Source: Pseudarthrobacter enclensis
GTDB lineage: Bacteria > Actinomycetota > Actinomycetes > Actinomycetales > Micrococcaceae
Length of the DNA: 64,000 nt
Reading direction: 5' to 3'
Assembly: GCF_001457025.1 (NCBI RefSeq)
Contig: NZ_KQ758603.1
Coordinates: 148,643-212,642, forward strand
Numbering within the stretch: position 1 is the stretch's first letter; each line of letters opens with the position of its first letter. Of this stretch, positions 56,877 through 64,000 are shown one piece after another. Made by a program: the position numbers and the translations under genes. The notes under the pieces are model-generated. The model was not told the DNA's origin, made no database searches, and saw only the letters and a program-made list of their open reading frames with translations.

Positions 56877-58334
56877 ATGGCAACCACCCCACAGCTCCAG
56901 GACCGTCCCAGGGTGCTCGTCGTCGGCGGCGGGTACGTCGGCCTCTACGTAGCACTCAAACTGCAGAAGAAGATCGCGAACGCCGGTGGCATCGTCACCG
57001 TCGTCGATCCACTGCCCTACATGACCTACCAGCCGTTCCTTCCCGAGGTGGCAGGCGGCAACATCGAGGCCCGCCATGCCGTGGTGTCCCACCGCAAGCA
57101 CCTCAAGCAGACCGAACTGATCCAGGGCCGCGTCACCTCGATCGACCACGCCAACCGCACCGCCGTGGTGGCTCCCTCCGACGGTGGCGGCACCTTCGAG
57201 GTTCCCTACTTCGACGTCGTCCTGGCTGCCGGCGCCATCACCCGCACCTTCCCCATCAAGGGCCTGGCGGACAAGGGCATCGGACTGAAGACCATCGAGG
57301 AAGCCGTTGCGCTGCGCAACAAGGTCCTCGAGCGCATCGAACTCGGTTCCACCATGACCGATCCTGCAGCCCGCGCCAAGGCCCTCACGTTCGTGGTGGT
57401 CGGCGGCGGCTTCGCCGGCATCGAATGCATCACCGAGATGGAGGACATGGCCCGCGCCGCCGTCCGCAACAACCCCCGCGTCAAGCAGGAGGAAGTCCGC
57501 TTCGTCCTGGTCGAAGCCATGGGCCGCATCATGCCCGAGGTCACCGCACCGCAGGCCGAATGGGTTGTGGAGCACCTGCGCAGCCGCGGCATCGAGGTCC
57601 TGCTCAACACCTCGCTGGACAGTGCAGAAGGCGCCCTGAAGCTCATCAACCTGCCGGACAAGACGCCGGCCCAGGAATTCGAAGCCGACACCCTCGTCTG
57701 GACCGCAGGCGTCCAGGCCAACCCCATGGTCCGCTCCACCGACTTCCCGCTGGAGCCCCGCGGACGCGTCCGCGTCCTTCCGGACCTGCGCATCGGCGGC
57801 GACGAAGGCATCGTCGAGAACGCATGGGCTGCCGGTGACATCGCCGCTGTTCCGGACCTCACCGGCAAGGGCCTGCCGGACGGCACCTGCGTCCCCAACG
57901 CCCAGCACGCGCTCCGCCAGGCCAAGCGCCTCGCCAAGAACCTGTGGGCTTCCCGCTGGGACAAGCAGCTCAAGGACTACAAGCACAAGAACCTTGGCGC
58001 TGTGGCCGGCTTCGGCGAATGGAAGGGTGTCGCGAACATCAACCTGCTGGGCCGCATCGGCCTCAAGGGCCCGCTGGCCTGGCTGGCGCACCGCGGCTAC
58101 CACGGCATGGCCATGCCCACGTTCGAGCGCAAGTTCCGCGTGATCTTCAACTGGATCATTGCCTTCTTCGCCGGCCGCGACACCACCCAGCTGCTGGACC
58201 TGGACAACCCGCGCGGCGCTTTCGTCGCGGCGGCCACGCCCGCACCCAAGCCTGCTGCGGCTGCCCCGGCGCCTGCAGCCTCCGGCTCCACCGTGGTGGA
58301 GGAAAAGGAAAAGGTTTCGGCCCGGGCCAAGTAA
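56877..58334 (+). CDS. ndh: Type II NADH dehydrogenase
   Basis: 485 residues from ATG 56877. Single-subunit, non-proton-pumping NADH:quinone oxidoreductase. FAD motif VLVVGGGYVGLYVAL, second dinucleotide motif FVVVGGGFAGIECIT for NADH, and WAAGDIAAVPDLTG for the FAD phosphate. The C-terminal part has the membrane-associating region GLKGPLAWLAHRGYHG and ends in an Ala/Pro-rich tail of about 30 residues. Leaderless start behind a CRP-like site. Confidence 0.94.
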   Translation: MATTPQLQDRPRVLVVGGGYVGLYVALKLQKKIANAGGIVTVVDPLPYMTYQPFLPEVAGGNIEARHAVVSHRKHLKQTELIQGRVTSIDHANRTAVVAPSDGGGTFEVPYFDVVLAAGAITRTFPIKGLADKGIGLKTIEEAVALRNKVLERIELGSTMTDPAARAKALTFVVVGGGFAGIECITEMEDMARAAVRNNPRVKQEEVRFVLVEAMGRIMPEVTAPQAEWVVEHLRSRGIEVLLNTSLDSAEGALKLINLPDKTPAQEFEADTLVWTAGVQANPMVRSTDFPLEPRGRVRVLPDLRIGGDEGIVENAWAAGDIAAVPDLTGKGLPDGTCVPNAQHALRQAKRLAKNLWASRWDKQLKDYKHKNLGAVAGFGEWKGVANINLLGRIGLKGPLAWLAHRGYHGMAMPTFERKFRVIFNWIIAFFAGRDTTQLLDLDNPRGAFVAAATPAPKPAAAAPAPAASGSTVVEEKEKVSARAK

Positions 58335-58349
58335 CCGGACTTTGCCGGC

Positions 58350-58401
58350 AACGCACGACGGCGGCTGTCCCCTTGCGGGGGCGGCCGCCGTCGTGCGTTT
58401 T
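58350..58401 (+). terminator. Terminator of ndh
   Basis: AACGCACGACGGCGGC pairs with GCCGCCGTCGTGCGTT, with an inner TCCCC/GGGGG stem, then TTTTA. Confidence 0.9.
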
Positions 58402-58441
58402 ACAGCCGGGCTGCGGAGGGCGGCCCGGCGTGGGTGCCTCC

Positions 58442-58447
58442 TAGACT
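58442..58447 (+). promoter_or_regulatory. -10 box TAGACT, leaderless start of the ACT-GNAT gene
   Basis: TAGACT, six bases, then ATG 58454. No Shine-Dalgarno. Confidence 0.45.
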
Positions 58448-58453
58448 TGCCTC

Positions 58454-59398
58454 ATGACCGGTGAAAAGAACCTCCAGGCCCTGCTGGCCGGAATGCGGCC
58501 CATGCAGCGCGACGGCGAGTACGTCTACGTCCTCTGGCCGCACGGCCGGCCACTCGAAGGCCGGATCGAGGCCGCCGTGCGGGAAGCGGAAGGCCTGACC
58601 GTTGTCCTTCCGCGGGCCGAGGCCGACCGGCTGGGCCTTTCCTACGACTTCGTGGCCGCCTGGATCACCCTCGAAGTCCATTCGGCGCTCGAAGCCGTGG
58701 GGCTGACGGCTGCGATCGGGAAGGCCCTTACAGATGCCGGGATCAGCTGCAACGTGCTGGCGGGCTTCCACCACGACCACCTGCTGGTACCCGTGGATGA
58801 CGGCCCGCGGGCACTGCAGGTGCTTGCGGACCTGTCCGCGGAGAGCCGGGACAAGCCCCGGCCCGGGCTGGTGCTGCGCTCCGAGACCCCGGAAGACCGT
58901 GACGCCATCCTCGCCCTGACCGCCGCTGCGTTCGCTGTTTCCCCTGCCACCGGGCTACCGGCCGAAGGCGAGCCCGTCGAAGTCAAGATCCTCCGGGCGC
59001 TGTTCGACGACGACGCCTACCTGCCGGAGCTCAGCGTCGTGGCCGTCCTCGGCGGGGAGGTGGTGGGCCACGTCATCAGTACCCGCGGATGGGTGGACGG
59101 CAAGGAACTGCTGGGCCTCGGCCCTATCGGCGTGGAACCCCGGTACCAGCGCCAAGGCATCGGGTCGGCACTGATGCACGAGACGATCGCCCGGGCCAAC
59201 GCTGCGGGGGAGAGCGGGATCGCCCTGCTGGGCAGCACGGAGTACTACCCCAAATTCGGGTTCGTGCCGGCGGCGTCGCTGGGCGTGCTGGCACCGGATG
59301 AGGCCTGGGGGGACCATTTCCAGGTGCTGCCGCTGGCCCTGTGGCCCGGAGGCGTGCACGGGACCTTCCGGTATGCGGCACCATTCAGGCGCTTCTGA
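58454..59398 (+). CDS. ACT-like domain fused to a GNAT acetyltransferase
   Basis: 314 residues in two parts. Residues 1-135 match the COG3602 ACT-type domain (VREAEGLTVVLPRAEADRLG, ITLEVHSALEAVGLTAAI, GISCNVLAGFHHDHLLVP), normally a separate protein that senses amino acids. Residues 140-314 are a GNAT domain (LRSETPEDRDAILALT, GPIGVEPRYQRQGIGSALMH with the acetyl-CoA loop, STEYYPKFGFVPA). The continuous frame with no gap points to a true fusion, perhaps an amino-acid-regulated acetyltransferase (inference). Acetyl acceptor unknown. Confidence 0.85.
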   Translation: MTGEKNLQALLAGMRPMQRDGEYVYVLWPHGRPLEGRIEAAVREAEGLTVVLPRAEADRLGLSYDFVAAWITLEVHSALEAVGLTAAIGKALTDAGISCNVLAGFHHDHLLVPVDDGPRALQVLADLSAESRDKPRPGLVLRSETPEDRDAILALTAAAFAVSPATGLPAEGEPVEVKILRALFDDDAYLPELSVVAVLGGEVVGHVISTRGWVDGKELLGLGPIGVEPRYQRQGIGSALMHETIARANAAGESGIALLGSTEYYPKFGFVPAASLGVLAPDEAWGDHFQVLPLALWPGGVHGTFRYAAPFRRF

Positions 59399-59418
59399 CG
59401 GGATACCATTGTCCCGGC

Positions 59419-59492
59419 GCCCCAGTAGCCCAATTGGCAGAGGCATCGGACTTAAAATCCGCGTGTTGTGGGTTCGAGTCCCACCTGGGGTA
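59419..59492 (+). tRNA. tRNA with anticodon UAA (predicted Leu), class I shape
   Basis: Acceptor GCCCCAG pairs with CTGGGGT (one G-U pair), discriminator A. D arm has AATTGGCAG; the T arm GTGGG-TTCGAGT-CCCAC is perfect. Anticodon stem CGGA/TCCG with a U-C mismatch at the base; loop CTTAAAA puts UAA at positions 34-36. The variable loop is only five bases (GTGTT), whereas tRNA-Leu normally has a long variable arm, and the body looks more like a class I tRNA. CCA is not encoded. Charging identity is uncertain. Confidence 0.85.
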
Positions 59493-59529
59493 CAGAGCGC
59501 CGGGACGCCTTGATGCGGTGCCCGGGAAA

Positions 59530-59558
59530 GGAAGCCGTCCGCGCTGCGGACGGCTTCC
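59530..59558 (+). terminator. Terminator after the tRNA
   Basis: GGAAGCCGTCCGC pairs with GCGGACGGCTTCC, 13 perfect bases, three-base loop, then TCCGTTT. Confidence 0.85.
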
Positions 59559-59596
59559 TCCGTTTAATTCCGCATATGCAACGACTGTTATAAGGA

Positions 59597-59612
59597 TGTG
59601 ACCTCAGTCACT
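59597..59612. promoter_or_regulatory. CRP/GlxR-like site before the amino acid-binding gene
   Basis: TGTGA-CCTCAG-TCACT, one mismatch to TGTGA-N6-TCACA, about 98 bases before the start of the binding protein. Confidence 0.5.
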
Positions 59613-59646
59613 TATCTTCGCCTGGGATTTCGATTAGCTTGAACCT

Positions 59647-59668
59647 AAATCAGGAACACCTGATTTTT
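59647..59668 (+). other. Hairpin with T-tail in the leader of the amino acid-binding gene
   Basis: AAATCAGG-AACA-CCTGATTT followed by TT. It is shaped like an intrinsic terminator and sits 42 bases before the start codon, so attenuation or an operator are possible. Confidence 0.4.
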
Positions 59669-59709
59669 CGTGTCAAAGGCCGTTCGCACCTTTAGATCGA
59701 GGAGCTCGT

Positions 59710-61065
59710 ATGACTTTATTCCCCCAGGCGGGAACCCGCGCTGCCAAGCTGACAGCGCTTGGCATCGGTGTCGCCTTCATGGTGACCGCGTGCGGCGGTT
59801 CGTCCACACCCACGACGTCCGAGTCCGCTTCCAGCGCTTCGGCTGGAGGCATCGCCTGCCCCGCGCCTGAGGCCGGAGGGGGTGCCGCAGCCACCCAGAG
59901 CGCGGCGCCGGCGTCCATTCCGCCGTCCACCGGCAGCACCGACACCCCGCTGAAGATCGGCTCGCTGCTGCCCACCACCGGCTCCCTGGCCTTCCTCGGT
60001 CCGCCCGAAATCGCCGGTGTGAATTTGGGCATCAAGGAAGTCAATGATGCCGGCGGCGTTCTCGGCAAGCCGGTTGAGGTGATCCACCGCGACTCCGGTG
60101 ACACCAAGACGGACATTGCCACCCAGTCCACGTCCGCACTGCTGGGCCAGGGGGTCAGCGCCATCATCGGTGCAGCCTCCTCCGGTGTCTCAAAGACGGT
60201 CATCAACCAGATCACCGGCGCCGGTGTCATCCAGTTCTCGCCCGCCAACACCTCCCCGGATTTCACCACCTGGGATGACAAGGGCCTGTACTGGCGTACC
60301 GCCCCGTCCGACGTCCTGCAGGGCAAGGTGCTGGGCAACTACATGGCAACCTGTGGCGCGCAGACCGTTGGCCTGATCGTCCTCAATGACGCCTACGGCA
60401 CCGGCCTGGCCAAGAACATCAAGGAATCCTTCCAGTCCGCCGGCGGCCAGGTTGTCGCGGAGGAACTCTTCAACGAAGGTGACACCCAGTTCAGCAGCCA
60501 GGTGGACAAGGTCCTCGCCGCCAAGCCGGATGCGATCGCCCTGATCACTTTCGACCAGGCGAAGAGCATCGTCCCGCTGATGACCGGCAAGGGCGTCAAG
60601 CCCACGCAGCTGTTCATGGTGGACGGCAACACCTCCGACTACAGCAAGGACTTCCAGGCGGGCACCCTGAAGGGTGCGCAGGGAACCATCCCCGGCACCT
60701 TCGCCCAGGACACGTTCAAGAAGAAGCTTCTTGAAATCGATCCCGCGCTGAAGGACTACAGCTACGCCGGTGAATCCTACGACGCCGTGAACCTGATCTC
60801 GCTGGCTGCGGAAGCCGCCAAGAGCACCAAGGGAACGGACATCGCCGCGAAGCTGAAGGAAGTTTCTGAAGGCGGGGAGAAGTGCACCTCCTACGCCGCC
60901 TGCGTCACCCTCCTCCGCGAGGGCAAGGACATCGACTACGACGGCCAGTCCGGTCCGGTGACCTTCTCCGACGCCGGTGACCCCACCGAGGCGTACATCG
61001 GCATCTACCAGTACGGTGATGACAACAAGTACACCGCCGTCAAGGAAGAGTTCGGCAAGCTCTGA
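59710..61065 (+). CDS. Branched-chain amino acid type substrate-binding lipoprotein
   Basis: 451 residues. Lipobox VTAC with Cys28, then a Ser/Thr/Ala/Pro-rich linker to about residue 75. The Leu/Ile/Val-binding (Peripla_BP_6) fold follows: LKIGSLLPTTGSLAFLGPPE, INDAGGVLG-like VNDAGGVLGKPVE, IIGAASSGVS and DAYGTGLAKN. Convergent with the livF-livG-livM genes across one terminator, so it is probably the binding component of that importer. Ligand may be branched-chain amino acids or another amide compound. Confidence 0.9.
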   Translation: MTLFPQAGTRAAKLTALGIGVAFMVTACGGSSTPTTSESASSASAGGIACPAPEAGGGAAATQSAAPASIPPSTGSTDTPLKIGSLLPTTGSLAFLGPPEIAGVNLGIKEVNDAGGVLGKPVEVIHRDSGDTKTDIATQSTSALLGQGVSAIIGAASSGVSKTVINQITGAGVIQFSPANTSPDFTTWDDKGLYWRTAPSDVLQGKVLGNYMATCGAQTVGLIVLNDAYGTGLAKNIKESFQSAGGQVVAEELFNEGDTQFSSQVDKVLAAKPDAIALITFDQAKSIVPLMTGKGVKPTQLFMVDGNTSDYSKDFQAGTLKGAQGTIPGTFAQDTFKKKLLEIDPALKDYSYAGESYDAVNLISLAAEAAKSTKGTDIAAKLKEVSEGGEKCTSYAACVTLLREGKDIDYDGQSGPVTFSDAGDPTEAYIGIYQYGDDNKYTAVKEEFGKL

Positions 61066-61077
61066 TCCTCAGGCACG

Positions 61078-61111
61078 AAGGAGCCCCCGTCCACTGGACG
61101 GGGGCTCCTTT
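61078..61111. terminator. Terminator between convergent genes
   Basis: AAGGAGCCCCCGTCC pairs with GGACGGGGGCTCCTT around ACT. TTT follows on the plus side; usable in both directions. Confidence 0.85.
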
Positions 61112-61130
61112 GCGTTGGCGGTGCCGGCGG

Positions 61131-61904
61131 TTATTCGACGGTGTCTGCCAGGGTGCCCAGGTAGAGCTGGATCACCTTGGGATCATTCATCAGTTCGCGC
61201 CCGGTGCCGGTGTAGGCGTCCCGGCCCTGGTCCAGCACGTAGCCGCGGTCGCAGATCTGCAGGCAGCGGCGGGCGTTCTGTTCCACCATGATCACGGAGA
61301 CTCCCGCCCTGTTGATCTCATGGACGCGAAGGAAGGTCTCATCCTGCTTGACGGGGGAGAGGCCGGCGGAGGGCTCATCCAACAGCAGGACGGCCGGATC
61401 CATCATCAGCGCCCGCCCCATGGCCACCATCTGGCGTTCACCGCCGGACAGCGAGCCCGCCCGCTGCCCGCGGCGCTTGCCGAGTTCCGGGAACAGGCCG
61501 GTGACGAAGTCGAACCTCTCGTTGAAGTCCTTGGGCCGCTGGAACATGCCCATCTGCAGGTTTTCCTCGATGGTCAGGGTGGCAAACACGTTGTTGGTCT
61601 GCGGGACGAAGCCGACCCCGCGGGTTACCAGTTTGTTCGCCTTCAGTCCCGTGATGTCCTGGCCGCGCACTACCACGCTGCCCGAATGGACCTTTACCAG
61701 TCCGAACATGGCCTTCAGCAGCGTCGACTTGCCGGCGCCGTTGGGCCCGATGATGCCGATCAGCTCCCCGGGGCGTGCCTCGATGCTGCAGCCGTTGAGG
61801 ATATTGACGCCGGGGAGGTACCCGGCCACAAGGTCGGTGACTTTGACGACGGCCTCGCCGCCGCTGACGGGCTGGGCGGCAGGTGCCGCGCTCGTGCTGC
61901 TCAT
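61131..61904 (-). CDS. livF: Amino acid ABC transporter ATPase, LivF type
   Basis: 257 residues. Walker A GPNGAGKST, signature LSGGERQMVAMGRALM, Walker B VLLLDEPSAGLSP, and the LivF-type VSVIMVEQNARRCL. The ATG overlaps the stop of the LivG-type gene. Last gene of the liv operon. Confidence 0.92.
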   Translation of the reverse strand: MSSTSAAPAAQPVSGGEAVVKVTDLVAGYLPGVNILNGCSIEARPGELIGIIGPNGAGKSTLLKAMFGLVKVHSGSVVVRGQDITGLKANKLVTRGVGFVPQTNNVFATLTIEENLQMGMFQRPKDFNERFDFVTGLFPELGKRRGQRAGSLSGGERQMVAMGRALMMDPAVLLLDEPSAGLSPVKQDETFLRVHEINRAGVSVIMVEQNARRCLQICDRGYVLDQGRDAYTGTGRELMNDPKVIQLYLGTLADTVE

Positions 61905-63007
61905 TGGCTGTCCTTCTCTGTCCGGTCATTGTTCCCGGGTTCGGCTTCCCGGCTGGCCCTGCGGCCCCGGGTCCCGCCACCCGGCGGCTGTTCACCCTGG
62001 CGGGCTGCGCCGTCGGTTTCCTCCGCGACGGTGTCCAGGGAGATGATGCCTGCGTTCTCGGTTCCGACGATGGATTCGTCGTCCGCCACGAGTTCGGCGG
62101 CGAGCTCCCTGATGCCTTCCGAGTCACCGAGGTCGACGTCGTGGTGGGCGCCAAGGTAGGCGTCGATGACGGCGGGATTCTTCATCACTTCCCCGGGCGG
62201 GCCTTCGGCTACCACCTTGCCCTCGGCCATCACCACCACCCAGTCCGCGATGTGCCTGACCATGTGCATGTCGTGCTCAACGAACAGGACGGTCATGCCT
62301 TCGGCCTTCAGGTTCTTGATGTGGTCCAGCAGCGACTGCGTCAGCGCAGGGTTGACCCCTGCCATGGGTTCGTCGAGCATCACCAGCTTGGGCTGCACCA
62401 TCAGGGAGCGGGCCATTTCCAGCAGCTTGCGCTGGCCGCCTGACAGTGACGCCGCGTAGTCGTCCTTCTTGGCGTCGAGCTTGAATTTCTCCAGCAGCAC
62501 GTTGGCCTGGTCCGTGATTTCCTTTTCCCGGCCGCCCCAGATGCCCTTGAAGAGTGCCTTGGCCAGGCTTTCGCCGGGCTGTTTGGACGCACCGAGCCGC
62601 ATGTTTTCCATGACGGTCAGCTTGCCCATCACCTTGGTGAGCTGGAACGTGCGGACCATGCCCATCCTGGCCACCTTGTACGGGGACACGCCGGCAAGGC
62701 TCTGGCCCTCGAACTGCCACTTTCCGGTGTTGGGTGTGTCAAAGCCGGTGAGCAGGTTGAAGAGTGTGGTTTTGCCTGCGCCGTTGGGGCCGATCAAAGC
62801 CGTGATTTTGTGCCGCGGGATTTCGAGGTACTCCACGTCCACGGCGTTGATGCCGCCGAAGCTGCGGGTGACGTTCTCCGCCACCACGATGGGGTCCCGC
62901 TTTTTGCAGCCGGGCGCGGTTTCGCCCGCCGGGATGGGACGGGTGTCGTTCATGTAGTCCGGCTCCGTGCTGCCGGTGGTTTCGGTGTTTTCGTTGTTCG
63001 TGCTCAC
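61901..63007 (-). CDS. livG: Amino acid ABC transporter ATPase, LivG type, with long tail
   Basis: 368 residues from GTG 63007, which overlaps the permease stop (GTGA); the frame to 63127 lies inside the permease gene. ABC core: Walker A GPNGAGKTT, LSGGQRKLLEMARSLM, Walker B LVMLDEPMAGVNP. A 40-residue polar N-terminal part precedes the core. An acidic then Gly/Arg-rich tail of about 80 residues follows the usual end (near HHDVDLGD), whereas LivG is typically about 255 residues. The tail looks disordered. Confidence 0.9.
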   Translation of the reverse strand: MSTNNENTETTGSTEPDYMNDTRPIPAGETAPGCKKRDPIVVAENVTRSFGGINAVDVEYLEIPRHKITALIGPNGAGKTTLFNLLTGFDTPNTGKWQFEGQSLAGVSPYKVARMGMVRTFQLTKVMGKLTVMENMRLGASKQPGESLAKALFKGIWGGREKEITDQANVLLEKFKLDAKKDDYAASLSGGQRKLLEMARSLMVQPKLVMLDEPMAGVNPALTQSLLDHIKNLKAEGMTVLFVEHDMHMVRHIADWVVVMAEGKVVAEGPPGEVMKNPAVIDAYLGAHHDVDLGDSEGIRELAAELVADDESIVGTENAGIISLDTVAEETDGAARQGEQPPGGGTRGRRASREAEPGNNDRTEKDSQ

Positions 63008-63972
63008 GCGAACGCCAGCTCCTTCTTGTTTCCGAAGACGCCCTGTGGCCTGAAGATCATCAGCAGCATGAGGGCAACTCCCACCAGGATGTAGCGCAGC
63101 TGGCCGGCCTGGACGGTGTTCAGCCACGTGATGGCGCCTGATTCAATCAGGCCGTATAGGACACCTTGCGTGAGTGAGAGGACCACCCAGAAGATCATGG
63201 CGCCGATGACAGGTCCCAGGACAGTGCCCAGCCCGCCCAGCAGGAGGCAGGTGTAGAGGAAGAACGTCAGTTCCGTGCCGTAGTTGGCCGGCTGCACGGC
63301 GCCGCGGGGGAGCGTGAAGATCATGCCCGCCAGGGCGCCCAGGACGCCGCCGATGATCAGCGCCTGCATCTTGTAGGCGTAGACGTTCTTTCCCAGGGAC
63401 CGTACGGCGTTCTCGTCCTCGCGGATGCCCTTCAGCACACGCCCCCAGGGGCTGCGCATCAGCAGCCACACCAGGGTGCAGCAGATGGCCACCAGGACCC
63501 AGCCCACCACACGGATGAAGAAGTCGCGGTTGTTCATCCCGAAGTACGAGCCCTCAGGGAAGGGGTTCATGGCGTAAAAGCCGCCCTCGAACGCCGCCAG
63601 GCCGTTGGCCGAGCCGGTGACCTTGGTGAGCTGGTTGGTGGTGACGATGTAACGCACGATCTCGGCGGCGGCGATGGTCACGATGGCCAGGTAGTCGGCC
63701 CGCAGCCGGAGGGTGGGGATACCCAGCAGCAGGGCAAACACGGCGGCGGCCGCGACTGCGATCAGCAGCCCCACGAAGAACGGGACACCGAACGTCAGGG
63801 TGGAGATGGCAAAGCCGTACGCCCCGACCGCCATGAATCCGGCCTGGCCGAAGTTCAGCAGGCCCGAGTAGCCGAAGTGGACGGCTAGTCCCAGTGCGGC
63901 CAGGGCGTAGGCGGCCGTGGTGGGGCTGAAGATTTCGCCCGCGGCGCTGGCAAGAATGAATCCAAAGTCCAT
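63004..63972 (-). CDS. livM: Amino acid ABC transporter permease, LivM type
   Basis: 322 residues, about nine membrane segments. LivM pattern: YALAALGLAVHFGYSGLLNF, GQAGFMAVGAYGF, IPTLRLRADYLAIVTIAAAE and RSPWGRVLKGIREDENA. TAGGA lies before the ATG at 63972, at the end of the preceding gene. It forms the channel with a LivH-type partner whose end is visible at the window edge. Confidence 0.92.
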   Translation of the reverse strand: MDFGFILASAAGEIFSPTTAAYALAALGLAVHFGYSGLLNFGQAGFMAVGAYGFAISTLTFGVPFFVGLLIAVAAAAVFALLLGIPTLRLRADYLAIVTIAAAEIVRYIVTTNQLTKVTGSANGLAAFEGGFYAMNPFPEGSYFGMNNRDFFIRVVGWVLVAICCTLVWLLMRSPWGRVLKGIREDENAVRSLGKNVYAYKMQALIIGGVLGALAGMIFTLPRGAVQPANYGTELTFFLYTCLLLGGLGTVLGPVIGAMIFWVVLSLTQGVLYGLIESGAITWLNTVQAGQLRYILVGVALMLLMIFRPQGVFGNKKELAFA

Positions 63973-63981
63973 GGCTGTTTC

Positions 63982-64000
63982 CTAACCCACACGCTCGCGC
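63982..64000 (-). CDS. C-terminal end of an upstream gene, probably livH-type permease
   Basis: The last codons read R-E-R-V-G-stop on the minus strand, nine bases before the livM start. Too short to identify by sequence; the position ahead of livM suggests the LivH-type permease. Confidence 0.4.

Noticed and set aside
59419..59492. tRNA read as tRNA-Lys because its body resembles that type
   Set aside because: The anticodon loop is CTTAAAA, not CTCTTAA or CTTTTAA, so the anticodon is UAA whatever the body resembles.

Overview
The window is high-GC DNA from a Gram-positive actinobacterium, most like the Arthrobacter/Pseudarthrobacter group (Micrococcaceae). This rests on the GC-rich codon usage, many GTG starts, actinobacterial families (DUF501, DivIC-like protein next to enolase, SdhCDAB with fused-type anchors), lipoprotein substrate-binding proteins and many TAnnnT promoters lying 6-8 bases from the start codon. 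The order of housekeeping genes looks chromosomal. I see no phage, plasmid, CRISPR array or transposase.

Layout. 1-4.9 kb: two secreted low-complexity proteins, a Gfo/Idh/MocA oxidoreductase and a MacB-like ABC exporter pair. 5.1-12.1 kb: a secreted pectate lyase convergent with a ChvE/MmsAB-type sugar importer and its ROK regulator; a shared 22-bp motif lies upstream of both the regulator and the importer. 12.3-18.1 kb: a nitrilase-type amidase, a PucR regulator, an APC permease and an FAD amino acid 2-monooxygenase, which together resemble the DavB/DavA oxygenase-amidase route for lysine or arginine. 18.1-19.5 kb: gamma carbonic anhydrase and a frameshifted methyltransferase bracketed by two copies of a 68-bp palindromic repeat. 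19.5-22.9 kb: one-carbon genes purU, glyA and folD, with a probable ZTP riboswitch before glyA.

22.9-32.2 kb: an ABC-2 exporter, a small membrane protein, xthA, trpS, a 2H phosphoesterase, a YihY/BrkB protein, an orphan sugar-binding lipoprotein with overlapping CRP-like and LacI-like sites, and an alpha/beta hydrolase. 32.2-35.8 kb: the sdhCDAB operon. 36-40.5 kb: mannose-1-phosphate guanylyltransferase, an M20 amidohydrolase, and ohrR-ohr-oxidoreductase under an OhrR operator. 40.8-50.9 kb: a nucleoside uptake and salvage block (BMP lipoprotein, ATPase, two permeases, cdd, deoA, two DedA proteins, add). 50.9-56.8 kb: mazG, eno, a DivIC-like division protein, DUF501, Ppx/GppA and a membrane-anchored subtilase. 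56.9-64 kb: NDH-2, an ACT-GNAT fusion, a tRNA with anticodon UAA and a short variable loop, and a branched-chain amino acid type ABC system (substrate-binding lipoprotein convergent with livF, livG, livM and the tail of livH).

The most interesting points are the amino acid oxygenase/amidase cluster of unknown substrate, the UAA tRNA together with a TTA codon in an orphan lipoprotein, the palindromic repeats, the ACT-GNAT fusion, and the recurrent leaderless promoter layout. No wholly novel multi-gene system stands out.
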